Below, piece by piece: positions 47,901 to 60,300 of a stretch of 64,000 nt of DNA (the stretch's first letter is position 1; every line of letters starts with the position of its first letter). A program made the position numbers and the translations under genes. The stretch spans positions 119,501 through 183,500 of the forward strand of contig JACYXH010000477.1 in assembly GCA_026745465.1 (NCBI GenBank), in the 5' to 3' direction. The DNA comes from Lota lota. Its lineage: Eukaryota > Chordata > Actinopteri > Gadiformes > Lotidae. A model generated the notes under the pieces. That model worked only from the letters and a program-made list of their open reading frames with translations. It did not search any database and was not told the origin of the DNA.

Positions 47901-50900
47901 TGTTAATGTGCTACAAAGTTGAAAAAGTCCCTTTTCATTTCAAAGCCTATTTAAGGAAAGGGTCCCAATTCTGTTTAACCACTCCAAATGTGTTAAAATG
48001 AGAGGCTCATGATGCAGTGTATTTTTATGTAGGTCTACAAAACTAAAAATAGCACATCTTGGTCAATACAATGCAAAAGAGTAAATGTCTGGTTATCGAG
48101 TAGTGGATCTAACCTGAGCTAGGTTGGGTACGTAGTTGGCCATTTCGTGTCGAATACAGTTGACAGAGTTGATGATCTCCTGACTGGTGGTGTACTGTTG
48201 GGACTCAAGTGGCACAGGACCGTGGGCATACCTTAGAGAGGAAGCAACCAGGGTGTAAAAAAGATTTACGCCAGAGTGAATTAAAAAAGGTCAATCAAAT
48301 ACAAGAACAGGACTCTGAAGTGTTAGGACTTTTACCTGTCGGATTTCTTAAGGTTCAATGCCACCGTTTTTGGTCCATTTTCCCTTTGTAGATCCAGATA
48401 TTCTATGGCTTCTTGTAACTTCACCTGGGGATAATTATATATATATTTTTTAACAAAAGCATAAGGACTGAAGTGGTCTGATACAGAGTTAAGAGACTTC
48501 AAGAAGATCGTGGCACAATACCTTTTTAATAGGGGGTTGGAAGAGGTCAGAATCCCTGGAGTTTCCGTCTGTACTACTAGTCTCGCTAGCTTGGTCGTTT
48601 GGCGCATCACTGTGTAATGATGGAGTGGGGCACATTAAAAAATAACCACACCCGGAAGCATGTTAACACGATTTGATAATGCTTTTATGGTGTTTTTACC
48701 CTCTCCGTGAGCCGGCTGCAAGTATCATGGCACTGTGATGGTTGAAACGCTTTATAATGGCGGAGTTGCTGTTCTCCTTCCCCGTCCTGTTAGGATTGGA
48801 TGTAGAAGCAGCTGTGGAAAAACCATAGCCCTGCCCAAAACAGACCCAAGCACATGAATCTCACAAAACTCATCAAATGTAACGTGTCCTGCCGTGGAAA
48901 CGGATTCAAGGGTTTTACCTCATCTAGTGTTTTATCCTCCAACGAGAGGAGGTTCACCAGAGGATTCTTTACCCCTTGCACCACCATCGATTTTAAACCT
49001 GCAGGACATACGCGTAGAGCCTTTACTTCACTGACACGCGAGGCACCGCAGTGGTCAAATACATATAAATATAAAATGAAATCTCCGTCAGCACAGAAAT
49101 TAAATCACTCTACCCTTTTCATCCTGCTTGGCGCACTCTGAGAAGATGTCCAGTGTGCCCGTACTGATGCGGTCTCTATGGAAGTAGTGGGACTGAAAGA
49201 AGCGCGTCCAGAACTCCTTCTCAGTGAGGTTGTGAGGCACATTCTCACCATACTTTTGTTGCACTGCAAGCCAAACACAGGTCCACACACATTCAGCCCT
49301 CAGCCCAGCATGGACGGGACACAGGAAAGTCCTGTGACCCGTGCAGACATTTGCATCACTCACAATGATATTCACAGAACATAAAGTGGAGATATGTATA
49401 TAGCTTACCTGCTGGGTATGTTCGAAAGATGGACTCTATGATGTCAGGTGTCAGGTTGTACCTCAAGCCGTTGCAGCCATCTGTCTGAGGTCTAATATCG
49501 GCCTGCAATGGGCAAAGTACAATTGTACTGCTGAGCAAATACTGAAACCTGGTTGTATCTTGATTTTTTTTAAACAAGAAACACAAATATGACAAGCAAC
49601 TTGCCTAAGCCATGGATTGTGAAGGCATCATTCTGTCCATTATAGGGCTTGTACATCACGACGTCCCATCGCAATGATCATTGGAATGTTAGATATTGGT
49701 ACTAATGGGTTTTTTGGGTCATTGTTTCGAAATTAATCGTGAAATTACTTTCATTATTGGGAGAAATTGTTGTGTTTGAAACTGCCACAGCATTTCTCAT
49801 GCGAGATGTGACAAAACAAAGTTTTCATTAGCCTAGGCCACGGTATATTAAGATTGATTTACGATTTTACAGTACTTCAACTCTCTTGAGACCTCACAAT
49901 ATGGCGTATTGCCATACAAAAAAAAAAAAGAAATCCCACGATGCATTTTGATGTACAAGCCCTATAAGGTCTACCGGTTAACTTACTAGAAAGGCTGCAG
50001 ATATGCCCACGTCCTGTTTCTTATCGGACAAGGAGTTCTCTGTGTTGTTCATGCTCATCCGGTTGGCCCAGAATTCCTCAGCGCTGATCACTTGGCTTAC
50101 CACCAGGTCTTTGTACAACTGGAAAAGCACCGGGTCTTCTTGCAGCATTCTACAGAGATGAGCGTAAATTCAATTTGCTTCAGTAAAGATGTTAGAGGAA
50201 TTCTTACTTAAGTTTCCAATTAAATATTGCAAATATATAGACATGGATCACATGCAACTAAATAAGTTGTAGAATAGTATGAGAACTGTATGTAGTCTAT
50301 ACAATAAAATAAACATTTGCATGTGATGCCACAATATATTTTGGATGTCCCGAGACATGCTTGTGAAACAAAAGGTACATAGAGTATAGCATGTATACAC
50401 AAATTGGGCTAGCGACAGAGTGCACCAAGCACTTGGAAGAACGAGGTGAAATAATAGTTTATTCCTACCTATTTTTCTCCTCCAATTCCTTGTTGGCCTT
50501 CTTCTTAAATTTGGGTAGTAGCTGTTGTAGAAGGTCCTTGGCAGCTTCCCTGTCCTTCAGGGCACTGCTGTCATTGGAGAAATGGAATGTGCTGCTCTCC
50601 CCAGTATGAAGCACAAGCTGGAGCTGTATTTTGGCTTTACCATCTGGACTAATCTTCTGACCTGTCCACAACAATACCACATCTTGTATGAAGAGCAACA
50701 CATGGCAACAACAGCACTGCATAAGTGCAACAAGGTTTTCCAAGAAGGGGGAATCTCGTACTCACAGACAGAGGAAAGGTCTCAGGTTTCATATTGGATA
50801 TTCAACATTTGGTGCAAGCGGGGAAGGGCTCGTTAGGGAACTGGGGAAAAGTACTTTCATTGTCAAGAAAAAAAGTGTGGCTCCATCCACAACTTTTTAT

Positions 50901-51262
50901 TAATACGTTTTTGTTTTCAAAACTATCTAACATATATATATATCATAATCAACATAAAAATGACAGTTGTGGGCGGAGCCACACAATTTTTCTTGACAAT
51001 GAAAGTACTTTTCCCCAGTTCCCTAATGAGCCTTACCACGCTTGTGCCAAATGTCGAATAGCAAATGAATAGCCAATATGAAACTAACTATACCTCGGTG
51101 TTACTCACAGCGAATATCTGAATACAAGTGGCTGACGGTGAACCTGTCCTTGCCCTCGGGGCCCCAAGCTATCCGTTCTGCCATTAGGTATAGCGTGCCA
51201 TCCTGCTTCCTCTGGCGGACCTTTTTCACAACCAAAAGCACCTCCTCGGACAACGATGCCAT
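44933..51262 (-). CDS. gtf2h1: TFIIH core subunit p62 (GTF2H1)
   Basis: p62 of general transcription and nucleotide-excision-repair factor TFIIH; its PH domain recruits factors such as TFIIE and XPC/XPG, and BSD domains follow. About 14 coding exons on the minus strand, near 51109-51262, 50477-50661, 49988-50155, 49412-49504, 49112-49263, 48920-48998, 48700-48834, 48522-48608, 48335-48426, 48113-48234, 45816-45906, 45535-45653, 45126-45216 and 44933-45020. The N-terminus [19 protein letters not shown] and [20 protein letters not shown] form the PH domain. BSD-type motifs are [11 protein letters not shown] and [19 protein letters not shown]. The C-terminus has [17 protein letters not shown] and [18 protein letters not shown]. 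Length of about 545 residues equals the family norm. Hps5 follows on the same strand. Confidence 0.96.
46399..46422. repeat. Perfect 11-bp-arm hairpin beside an A-run
   Basis: GAGTATTGGTT, GT, AACCAATACTC immediately after a run of A in a gtf2h1 intron. It may be the end of a retroposed or foldback sequence. Confidence 0.85.
49643..49964. mobile_element. MITE with 16-bp terminal inverted repeats in a gtf2h1 intron
   Basis: Ends TAGGGCTTGTACATCA (49643-49658) and its exact reverse complement (49949-49964) bound a 322-bp non-coding segment. TA is present directly outside both ends (49641-49642 and 49965-49966), compatible with a TA target duplication. No frame encodes a transposase. Confidence 0.75.
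50786..51084. mobile_element. Foldback MITE with ~115-bp arms in a gtf2h1 intron
   Basis: About 115 bp from 50786 (GTTTCATATTGG...) recurs as reverse complement up to 51084. Both arms share long blocks such as AGGGAACTGGGGAAAAGTAC and TTTCATTGTCAAGAAAAA. The centre is AT-rich with (TA)n. It lies between gtf2h1 coding exons 1 and 2 and reaches to within about 25 bp of the exon 1 donor. Confidence 0.8.
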
Positions 51263-52235
51263 GGCAATAGAAGGACAACTAGCATCCGGGAGGGAATAGA
51301 GAACAGCGACGTATTAGATCCCCCACATAAATCGGCATGTCAGCAGTCCACAATCATTGAATAGTGTATGTATGACCTAGTTATACATTCAACCGTTATT
51401 AGTTCATCAACAATCTTAAAGTTTAGGAACGTTAGCAACATAAGAAAAAAAATGTATAGCACAGATCTAACTATTTTTACATTTTAAAACATACAGGTAC
51501 ACACTATAACCCACTCCATGAAATACTCCTATGACAAGGAATAGTTATTTTCTGTTTATTACAACAGACCGGACAATCGGGACTACTTAATCGGTGACTG
51601 AGTGTTACTAATTTAGCTAGCGTCACATTAGCGACATGACAGAAACAATGCTTGAGGGAGTCAGCATCTAACTACACTTACATTCAATTGCAATTAAAAC
51701 GTACCGATCGCTCTCAAGATATATTATCCAGCAATATATCTCAAAGATGTGAACAAAAGAGTTATTTATATAAAAAAAAATATTATTGCAACTTGAAGAG
51801 TGTTCACCTAGGTCTACATCACTGCCGCGACTGCCATGCAGTGTTACAATAAATTCGCTCCGGTGCAATAATGGATATGTTACAATGTTCCACGAAGCAC
51901 TTTCCCGGGAAGTCAAATTGAAGGGCAAACTTACTAACACAATTCGCAACGTTTTTCTTGTTGTCCTCAATTAAACGACAACGGTGTTACGTATTTGTAT
52001 AAATTATGTAAATGCGACAATGGCCTCACTAACCTATTTATGCCACATAATAAAATATGGGGTCTTTTGGAGAAAATAACAATTGATAAAGGCTACCTTC
52101 CTCTTTTATTCGTGGATGACCCCGTTTTCTATTTATTTATAAAGGCCCATGATTCTTTTTCTTGCTCTTTTTTAATTTTTAATAAAAAATTATGGAAGTT
52201 TTTATTGGGGTTATTTATGCGTAACCCACAGAAGA
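51263..52235. other. gtf2h1 5' flank
   Basis: No coding exon is seen. The upstream region of gtf2h1 should hold its promoter and possible non-coding first exon. Sequence is AT-rich from about 51990 onward. Confidence 0.4.
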
Positions 52236-52705
52236 CGATTCACGTTTCGTGTACCGCGATCCACAAATATTTGGTAGTTGTGCTTCGTAAAGTAATATCC
52301 ACACGGATATTTAGCGATCCACAAATGCAATTTGTTTTTACTTGTGACTCGTAAAATGTTATTCACACGGATGTTACACGATCCACAAATACATAATGTC
52401 CGCCTGTGTCTTGTAAAATTAAATTCACACTCACGTTTACACATTTGTGGATCGCATGGCTCTTGTGATTTGCTCAATTTTCTTTGTGGATTTTTGTCCA
52501 ATGTGTACCGCAGCTGATCTGCAAAATCTGGCTGCATACATAGAGTAGTACTGGTCCCAGAATAAATAATATATCTAGCATATCCAAAAGATTGCAATTG
52601 TAATTTGTAAACGTTATTTTTAGCACACAAGCTGAATGAGGGGTAACAATTTGGAAATGGGGGGGGGGGGGGCAAATAACTTTTAAACTACTGTGCAACT
52701 ATTAT

Positions 52706-52760
52706 TTAAACAATAAGTAACGGTGCAATGTCTGACAGTGTACCGTTACTTATTGTTTAA
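52706..52760. repeat. Perfect 19-bp-arm hairpin
   Basis: Arm TTAAACAATAAGTAACGGT (52706-52724) and its perfect reverse complement (52742-52760) enclose a 17-nt loop. It lies between the foldback left arm and the DIRS-like remnant. Confidence 0.9.
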
Positions 52761-52789
52761 GTAACGAACACAGTAGATTAACAAATCCA

Positions 52790-55700
52790 GCATCTTCTCA
52801 GATGCTGGAGGCGTGGCTCGCTGCCCATAAGAGTGGCCACGCCCCCTCCTCCTCCTCCATGCTTTACTCGCCTCATCCGAGACCGGTAGAGAAGATGTGC
52901 ATGTTTGGGACCTTACTCTGTGTCCCTGAGGATTGTACGTGGATTGTTTCTATCTTCGCATTATTTAAAAAGTGATAACAATATTCTGGTGAGTCGTTTA
53001 GCACTGTTTTCACCTACATTTAAATAACAGAGTTAATCTCTTCTTTTCGTGTAGCAGGTAGCCTAATTGGTTGTACCTGCTGCTAAGCAATTAAGCCGTA
53101 GCTTGCGGCTTCAGGTAAGCTAAGTGCTCTATGTATAAGCCTACTGTTTGATTCATACAGGTTTTTCCTAAACAGGTTTGAGGACGTGATTACTAAGTAA
53201 TCTCTTTCTATATTAATTTCAACTGCTCATTTATTCTCCCCGTTTACTTGCTGTTCGCAGTGAGTGGTTTTTTTTGGGTTACCCCCCCACCCCCGTGCGT
53301 TCGCGCACAATGAGTGGAGGAGGTGAGTTTTGATAAACTGTTAATAATTAATTTGTCAATTAATTGCCAATTTCCCTTTTGCCTCTGTGCGCAGCAGGTG
53401 GGATTGTTTGCTTTCCTCTCCCTATATATGAAATACATTGGGATTGAAGTTGGTTATTATTTTGATAAAGTGCGGATTGTATTGCCCTCAGCCCCTGTTC
53501 GCGGTGGGTGGGCTTATGATTGTTACCCCCTATGCCTACCATCATATGCATACAGTGGGTGTTTTCAGGTGAATTACATTTATTTCACCTTTGATCTTAT
53601 TGTACGTGATTGTGGCCAGCTGTGCGCGGGCTTAATTATTGGTTTCCTTTTCCAGCTATCCGTAGCTGTTTTATTTTCAGTTCACAAAGAAAAAAAGTAC
53701 AATAAAACAAAATATGGCGTCTCAGTTGTGTCGTTTTTGCCGGGGCGTCATGGACCCTGGTGATGGCCATCGTGAATGCCCTTCCTGTTTGGGCATGGCA
53801 CATTTATTGGATGATATTGAGATCCTGTGTGGGGCAGCAGTCGAACTGCCTATGGAGGAGCGCATTCAAAGAGCCAGGCGGGTGGAGCAGTCTGTTCGTG
53901 CTGGGGCAGTGCAGCCTCCGCCCGACCGGCTAAGCGAAGGGGGACATGTTTCGAGGAAACGCTCCCCTGATCGTAGGCAGGGGCAGGGCACAGGTAAAAT
54001 ACATGCTCCCCAGCCTTCACATAGACCAGCTGGTGCTCTGGGAGACCAGGGACACTCGACTGCAGATCCTAGTTGCCATACGTGGTCTGTCACAGAGATT
54101 GGGTAGAGTAGAGGCCCGGTATCCTGCTACAAGAACCATGTCAGAGCCAGGACACTCGGAGGGATCCTCCCCTGGCAGGGTACCTTCTTATCACGGGGGG
54201 AATAATGATCAACCTGATCTCTCTCTCTCTCTATGCTCGAAATTCCACTTTTGGAAGTGATGAGCAGTCTGATGACGCTGCTGGGTCAGAACAGCTCGAA
54301 TCCTCACAACTGGAGGGGCCGTCCAACCCTAGCAACATGGGTGACAGTGAGCCCTTAGCCATGGACATAATCTCAATGGTTGCAAAAATCGTGGGGCTCA
54401 ATATTCCAACTGAGGCTCCTGCTCCAGTGGATGGGGTTTGGGCAGGCATCTCCCAGTCCCTGCAATCAGTTTCTGTTCCTGTGGCTGGAGATTATTTGCA
54501 GATGCTCAGGAAAGTGTGGAACGCCCCTAGTGGGGCGCCTCAATTCAATGCAGGCTGCAGGAGGCTGACTAAGGCCTAGTATGCTCCCGAGACTGGAATG
54601 GGGGATATGCCTCCAGTTGAGTGGGAGATGGCAGCCTTGACATCTCTGGGTCCAGAGCGTGTGACTGCTAATCCACGCTGTCCAGCGAAAGAGTGCAATA
54701 AGACTGACGGCCTGGTGTGTCGGACTTACAATGCAGCCACACGAGCAGCCCGGTCAGGCAATGCACTTGCCGTTCTATTGGCACCTCTCAGGAGAATGGC
54801 CAATCCAGAGGACCAGGACACCAACAGCCTGATAAGACTCTGCCCTTGTCACTCATTCCCAGCTTACAAGGGACATTGGCGCAACTATGTCATCTGCCAT
54901 GATGTCACGAAGTCAGATTTGGTTAGCGCAGACATCTCTGCCAGAGAATATTAGGAGAGAGCTTACCAACATGCAGATTGTGCCAGCACAAGTGTTTCAC
55001 CCTGACTCCCAGAGTGTGTTGGACAGTCTCGGCGTACAAGAGACTGTGTTCAGCGCACGTTCAGCAGGGCCACGGTTGCCAGGTATAGACCTAGGGGCTC
55101 CCAGCCTCTGCACCAATCCTCTTGGGCTCGTCAAGAGCCGTTGGTGTATGGCAGGCAAAACAGGCTGCACGGTTCTCGGCCCTCCAGTGGTGGTACCAGA
55201 CAGCCATCACAACCTCGGCGAGGGTTCTTGCCCCGCCCTTCGGCTAGAGATGGGCGCGATTGTGGTAGTAGGTCCAGATGAATAGCTTGCTGGCTTTTAC
55301 TCCACATATTTCCTCGTGCCGAAAAAAGATGGTGGATTGCGTCCCACTTTAGACCTAAGGCGGTTGAACGCCTTCATAACGATACTGCCTTTCAAGATGC
55401 TGAACACAGGTCAGATCTTGGAGTCAATAGAAGAGGGAGAGTGGTTCACTTCCATCGATCTACAAGATGCGTACTTCCACGTGCCCATCTGTCCAAGATC
55501 CCTGACTAAAGCTCCTTATGTATCCATAAAACAGTCCAACCTTAAGTTTCTGTCTCACAAAACAGGTTTCCTCTTGGCTATATGCTCTGCCAAGAGAGTG
55601 AGTGAGTTACATGCTCTATCTGTAAGTGAGGAATGTTTGAGATGGAAGGCTGATAGCACAGTTGTGTCTCTCTGGCTGAAGCCCTCATTTTTGCCTAAAG

Positions 55701-56525
55701 TGGTAAACCCTCAGCGCACTTCAGCTCGATCCGGCTCTCTCACAGGTGGACGTAGGCCTGCTGACTTTGTGTCCAGTAAGGGCACTAAGGGCTTACATTG
55801 CACGCACCCAGTCTCTGAGAGGCTCACACTCTCAGTAGTTTGTCTGTTTCAATGATAAAGAAATTGGGGCTCCCTGTGTCTAAACAGTGTGTATCCCATT
55901 GGATTGTTGACACTATTCTGAGGCCTATTCTAGGCAGAGCCTCCCAGTCCCGGGTAATCTGGTAGCTCACTCACCAGAAGTGTGGCCACTTCCTGGGCCG
56001 CTTTTAAAGGGGTTCCTCTTTCAGAAATCTGTGCGGCAGCAACATGGAGTGCTCCCTGTACATTTTCTAGATTTTAGAGTCAATGTGGCATCCCCTGCAC
56101 CATTGGGTTCTGCCGTTCTGCTCTCAGCTGCCGGGCGAGGACGTGGGGGAGCGGAGTCCTCTGTTCCTCACGACGCTGATGGTACTAGTCATCCAAAGTA
56201 AAGACCGTGGGGACGGTCTGAGTGAGGTTGAAATAGATCGCAAGTTAGGACTATAACTATAGATCTATGAGACCGAACGATGACAGTCACCCTCTCTTGC
56301 CGCTCGGAACGGGATGAGGCGTTCCAGGCAAGAGGAGGCGTGGCCACCAGGGGGCTCTTATGAGCAGCGAGCCACGCCTCCTAAGGTCAGTCACATGACT
56401 TTGTTGCTATATGGTCTCGAGGATAGGTAGATGATGGCATCATTCAAGGTAAAGACCGTGGTGACGGTCATCGTTCGGTCTCATAGATCCATAGTTATAG
56501 TCATAACTTACGATCTTGATTGCAA
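52790..56525 (+). mobile_element. Decayed, internally deleted DIRS-like tyrosine-recombinase retroelement
   Basis: A gag-like start at 53714 (MASQLCRFCRGVMDPG, with Cys-rich CRFC and CPSC) is broken by frameshifts and resumes in other frames to about 54580. At about 55316-55500 an RT N-terminal block appears: PKKDGGLRPTLDLRRLNAF and EWFTSIDLQDAYFHVPI. The sequence then jumps, without the RT catalytic centre or RNase H, to a tyrosine-recombinase segment (LLAICSAKRVSELHALSV) and a remnant ending in RVNVASP near 56090. Inverted GC-rich ends (GGAGGCGTGGCTCGCTGC near 52808 and its inverse near 56365) and an inverted pair at about 56232-56284 / 56464-56517 fit DIRS terminal organisation. It is non-functional as it stands. 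Confidence 0.75.
53714..55855 (+). pseudogene. Broken gag/RT/recombinase reading frames of the DIRS-like element
   Basis: Frame segments 53714-54106, 53946-54260, 54205-54579 and 55316-55855 are consecutive parts of one ancestral retroelement, separated by stops and frameshifts. The last segment fuses an RT fragment to a recombinase fragment through a deletion near 55495-55545. Confidence 0.7.
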
Positions 56526-56891
56526 AGCACCAGTGAAAAAGTATTGTGGATTGCGGACCACGCAATGTGAATCATCTTCTGTGGGTAACACATATTCAAG
56601 TCTTGCGCATTCACATTTTACTGCTCAACAGTGGGACATATTGGACAAAAATCCACAAACATTTGTGCAACTCACAAGAGCCAAATGTGTAAAAGTGAGT
56701 GCGGATAAAATGTTACAAGACACAGGCGGACATTTTGTATTTGTGGATCGTGTAACATCCGTGTGAATAACATTTGACGAGTCACAAGTAACAAATTTGC
56801 ATTTGTGGCTCGCTAAATATCCGTGTGGATTTCACTCTACGAAGCACTACTACCAAATATTTGTGGATCGCGGTACACGAAACGTGAATCG

Positions 56892-57351
56892 TTTATACAT
56901 TTCTTTTGCTTTTATTCTACTGTGGAGTGTTGCTATTACATATATAATGGATATATACTAATTAAGAACAAATATAATTGTTGATCAGAGTTTTTTTTTA
57001 ATGATAGGATTTTGAAACACAGATAAACATCCCAAACAACCAGATACCTTTTGAAAAATTCCATGACAAAAAGTAGAAAGAAAAGATACCTATGATAGGC
57101 ATTGTAAAAAGGTCAGTTTACATTTAAACAATGTAATCTTTAATTTAATGTTGGCATGTCAAAAAAGGATTTGAATGAGTTTGAATGAATACATATTACA
57201 AGTTGTTATCTTTATCTACGATTATTCAATCACATGCCTCAGAATTACACAAATACACAAGGGTATTTTAAATGGTTTTGGGGGAAAAAAGGTTCTTAAC
57301 TGTAGAATAAAAGCATAATGACTTGATGATAATTATGTTTGTGTTGTGGTT
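56892..57351. other. Intergenic, mucin 3' flank
   Basis: AT-rich with no gene. ATTAAA on the minus strand (plus 57139-57144) is a possible variant poly(A) signal for the mucin. Confidence 0.4.
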
Positions 57352-60300
57352 CTATTCAACTTCACACTCAGTAGTATTACAACCACACTTGTCGATAGAA
57401 ATGTAGGACTGTGTTTTCTTCTTGCCGTTCGAGCAGACCATCTTCACCTCCTTCTTAATGGTGGAAACTTCTTGACAACAGGAACACGCATGCACCAAGG
57501 CATTCTTCTTCTCTGAATACCTTTACATAGAAATAATAGGAAATCAGATTTAATTCACACCAAAGAGAGTCACTTTTAATAGACTATGGCTAACTAATTA
57601 ACATATTCTTTTCAGCAACCTACATCCATCGATAGAAAGGAAACAGACAAATGTTTCTCTGTTAAAAGTGTAAGTGAAATTCCTACATTGAGGAGGTTCC
57701 GCAAGATCCCTGACAGGTTGTAATCTCTACTGGCACAGTGGAGGTGCAGTCATCAATATGAAGATAGGTGGTGTTTTTCTTCATTTGGCAGCTGTAACGA
57801 GGAGTGCCTAGAAATAAAGCAGAAATAGTTGGACCCAAATGTTTGAATATTCACCAGCTGGATGAATGGTCTTTATTTTGCTATGGATACTTTAGTTACT
57901 ACTAAAGTATGTTACTTACATGTTTTGCAACAGCCATCTTTTTCACTTGTCGCCGTTCCCTAAAACATAGGTAAAAGTAATATTACATTGTGAGACGTAA
58001 GTATGTTTGCTGATAAAAGTGTGTGTATGTGTGTGTGTGTGTCCATGAGAAAAAGTTTTAAATATTACATTGTTAAAATAGAAAGATATTACACTTCATA
58101 TACTCACAGGAATGCAGTTATCTGGGTCAAAGTCAGCACACTGAATGTGTGACTCCTTCAGGGTCAATTCCAGCTTCACTTGGACACATTCATACTTGGT
58201 ACAGTTATTACCTGGAGGTGACCAGGTTGTGGAAGGCTACAAAAGATAAAGAGCAGAAGTAAATGTTTTAATCAAATTGTTCAAGTTTAAAGGTTTGAAG
58301 TATGGAGCCCTATTTTTACATGTCATCATGCGGCTAGCCTATTATGCTGAACTTACCGCTAAGATTTGAGTGGAGTTATCTGGAAGGTTAACAACACAAC
58401 TCGTCCTTTTACATGTTCCACAACATTGGCCTGGCACACCTTCATAAACCGAGCCCTTTTTGACGAAAATGCACAAAAAACCGAACAATACAGGTTATTA
58501 TAAACAAAGAAATGGTTACATTTATATAAAATACCAATCTTATATCGAGATTGACTGATGTCTCTAGCCCCATTTGTATACAGTCTCTAGTGTTATAAAT
58601 AGAACTTCAATTAAACTGTTAATACACTAGAGATGGTAAAGCATTTACAATAGTGATTATTTGAGTTAGTATTTCAAAAAGAGTAAATGAGAGACGTGGA
58701 TGTATGTATGTGATGTATGTATGCATTGGTTATACAAAAAATCTTGAAACAGCAATAGGATTTGTCTTATCGCTATAAAACATTCATGCTGATGTAGTAT
58801 ATATTTATATTTATCATACAAATATTATACTTATATTACCAATGGACACTGAACGTGGCAATCAATCGTTGAACAGGATATGGCATTCAGCTTGCTGGTC
58901 GGATCAACAGCGTTATCACAGTGGCATTGCTCACACGGGGATTTGAAGAAAGAAGTGCCTGGCTGTAAAATAATGGTTATTTGTCTATTATTTTTACTAG
59001 AAAGCAGGAGGCAGCCTCACTGACCTATATACTATACTGGACAGCACAATGCATAAATGATGAGGTTTTTCTACTGTTAATAAATAGTACTGCTCAAACA
59101 GACATCTTATTATCCTCAAACTTGCTCTCAGGTGAATTACCAAGATAATTGATGTTTTAGATTGCGGTTACATATGCAAAGAGGCCAAAACATAGGTCAA
59201 CTTTTTCTTCAAATAATTTAAGAATATAGTATAAAAATTTAAATTCTTACCGTGTACAATGTGTTATTGTAGACACAGTTGTGTGTGGTTTCTAAAGAAA
59301 TAATAATGAAAACATTCATGTTGATAGCATCAAAACATGTAATAATGTAATAATAATGGAGAATTATTCATGTATCATATCATTACATTTCTAATGAAAA
59401 TGACCTTATAAAACTACCTTACCACAAGTGTAAGTGGGGCAGCATGTTCCATTAAATGAACTCATCACCGGCACAAATCCAAGCGAACACTTGAGAATTG
59501 GCATCGGACACAGTTTCACATCACATTCTGTTGAGACAGACATGCAACACAGACAGACAAAAAGAACAACCATTTAGATTACCTCGGTTTTGGATAAAAT
59601 CACCAAAAGCACTAAAGGGTATGATGACGACTTCTTTCAATTAAGTATCATGAATAATACGTGCGTTTAGCGTGCTTCCTCATACGATCAAACCATTTTT
59701 TTTGTGTTAACAGTCGAGTGCTGTACTAATCGATGTGCATCCAAAGCGGCAGGACAGAACTTCGGAAAGGATCACTCACCACACTCGAAACTGTTACAGC
59801 AGTCCGCTGTGTTTCGCTTCACGAGCACCTCGCCCGCCTTGTCACAGGACACAATATCTTGCTTGGGACACGTAATGTTCTCACACTGAACACTATAAGT
59901 GTCCCGATCACAGACACACGTCTGGCAACCACTTTGCCAGGTCTCACCAAGCTGTGGGACAGACAGTTATGAATGTGCAGACGTATGAGAAGTGAAAACA
60001 CCAAGAGGAGAGACAAATATAATTGGAATACTTAATAATTTTACAATCAACAATAAGGATTTATTTGAATCTGTACCTGTTTAGGTTGGCCATCGGGCCC
60101 GGCACAACCTTGGAAAACATAAGAGAAAGAAACGTCACTTATCTAAACTTAACATAAGTTAGGTTACGTGAACTTAACATAGTTATTTCTGATAGTTCAA
60201 CTGTTGTTCTCACAGGATTCAACACAGGCATCAGAGTTTGTTCCAAAATTGATTGTCCCTTCTGGACAGAAGCATCCCTCGGTGAGTACATTACAACTGG

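Larger units (their letters stand above)
52236..56891. mobile_element. Long-armed foldback element with modular inverted repeats, split by a DIRS-like insertion
   Basis: The left arm (52236-52505) and right arm (56637-56891) are inverted copies. They begin CGATTCACGTTTCGTGTACC and carry several repeats of a module of roughly 75 bp containing CGATCCACAAAT and CACACGGAT. The arms differ by scattered substitutions and small indels. The interior outside the DIRS remnant has no coding capacity. No clear target duplication was found. The superfamily is unknown. Confidence 0.75.
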
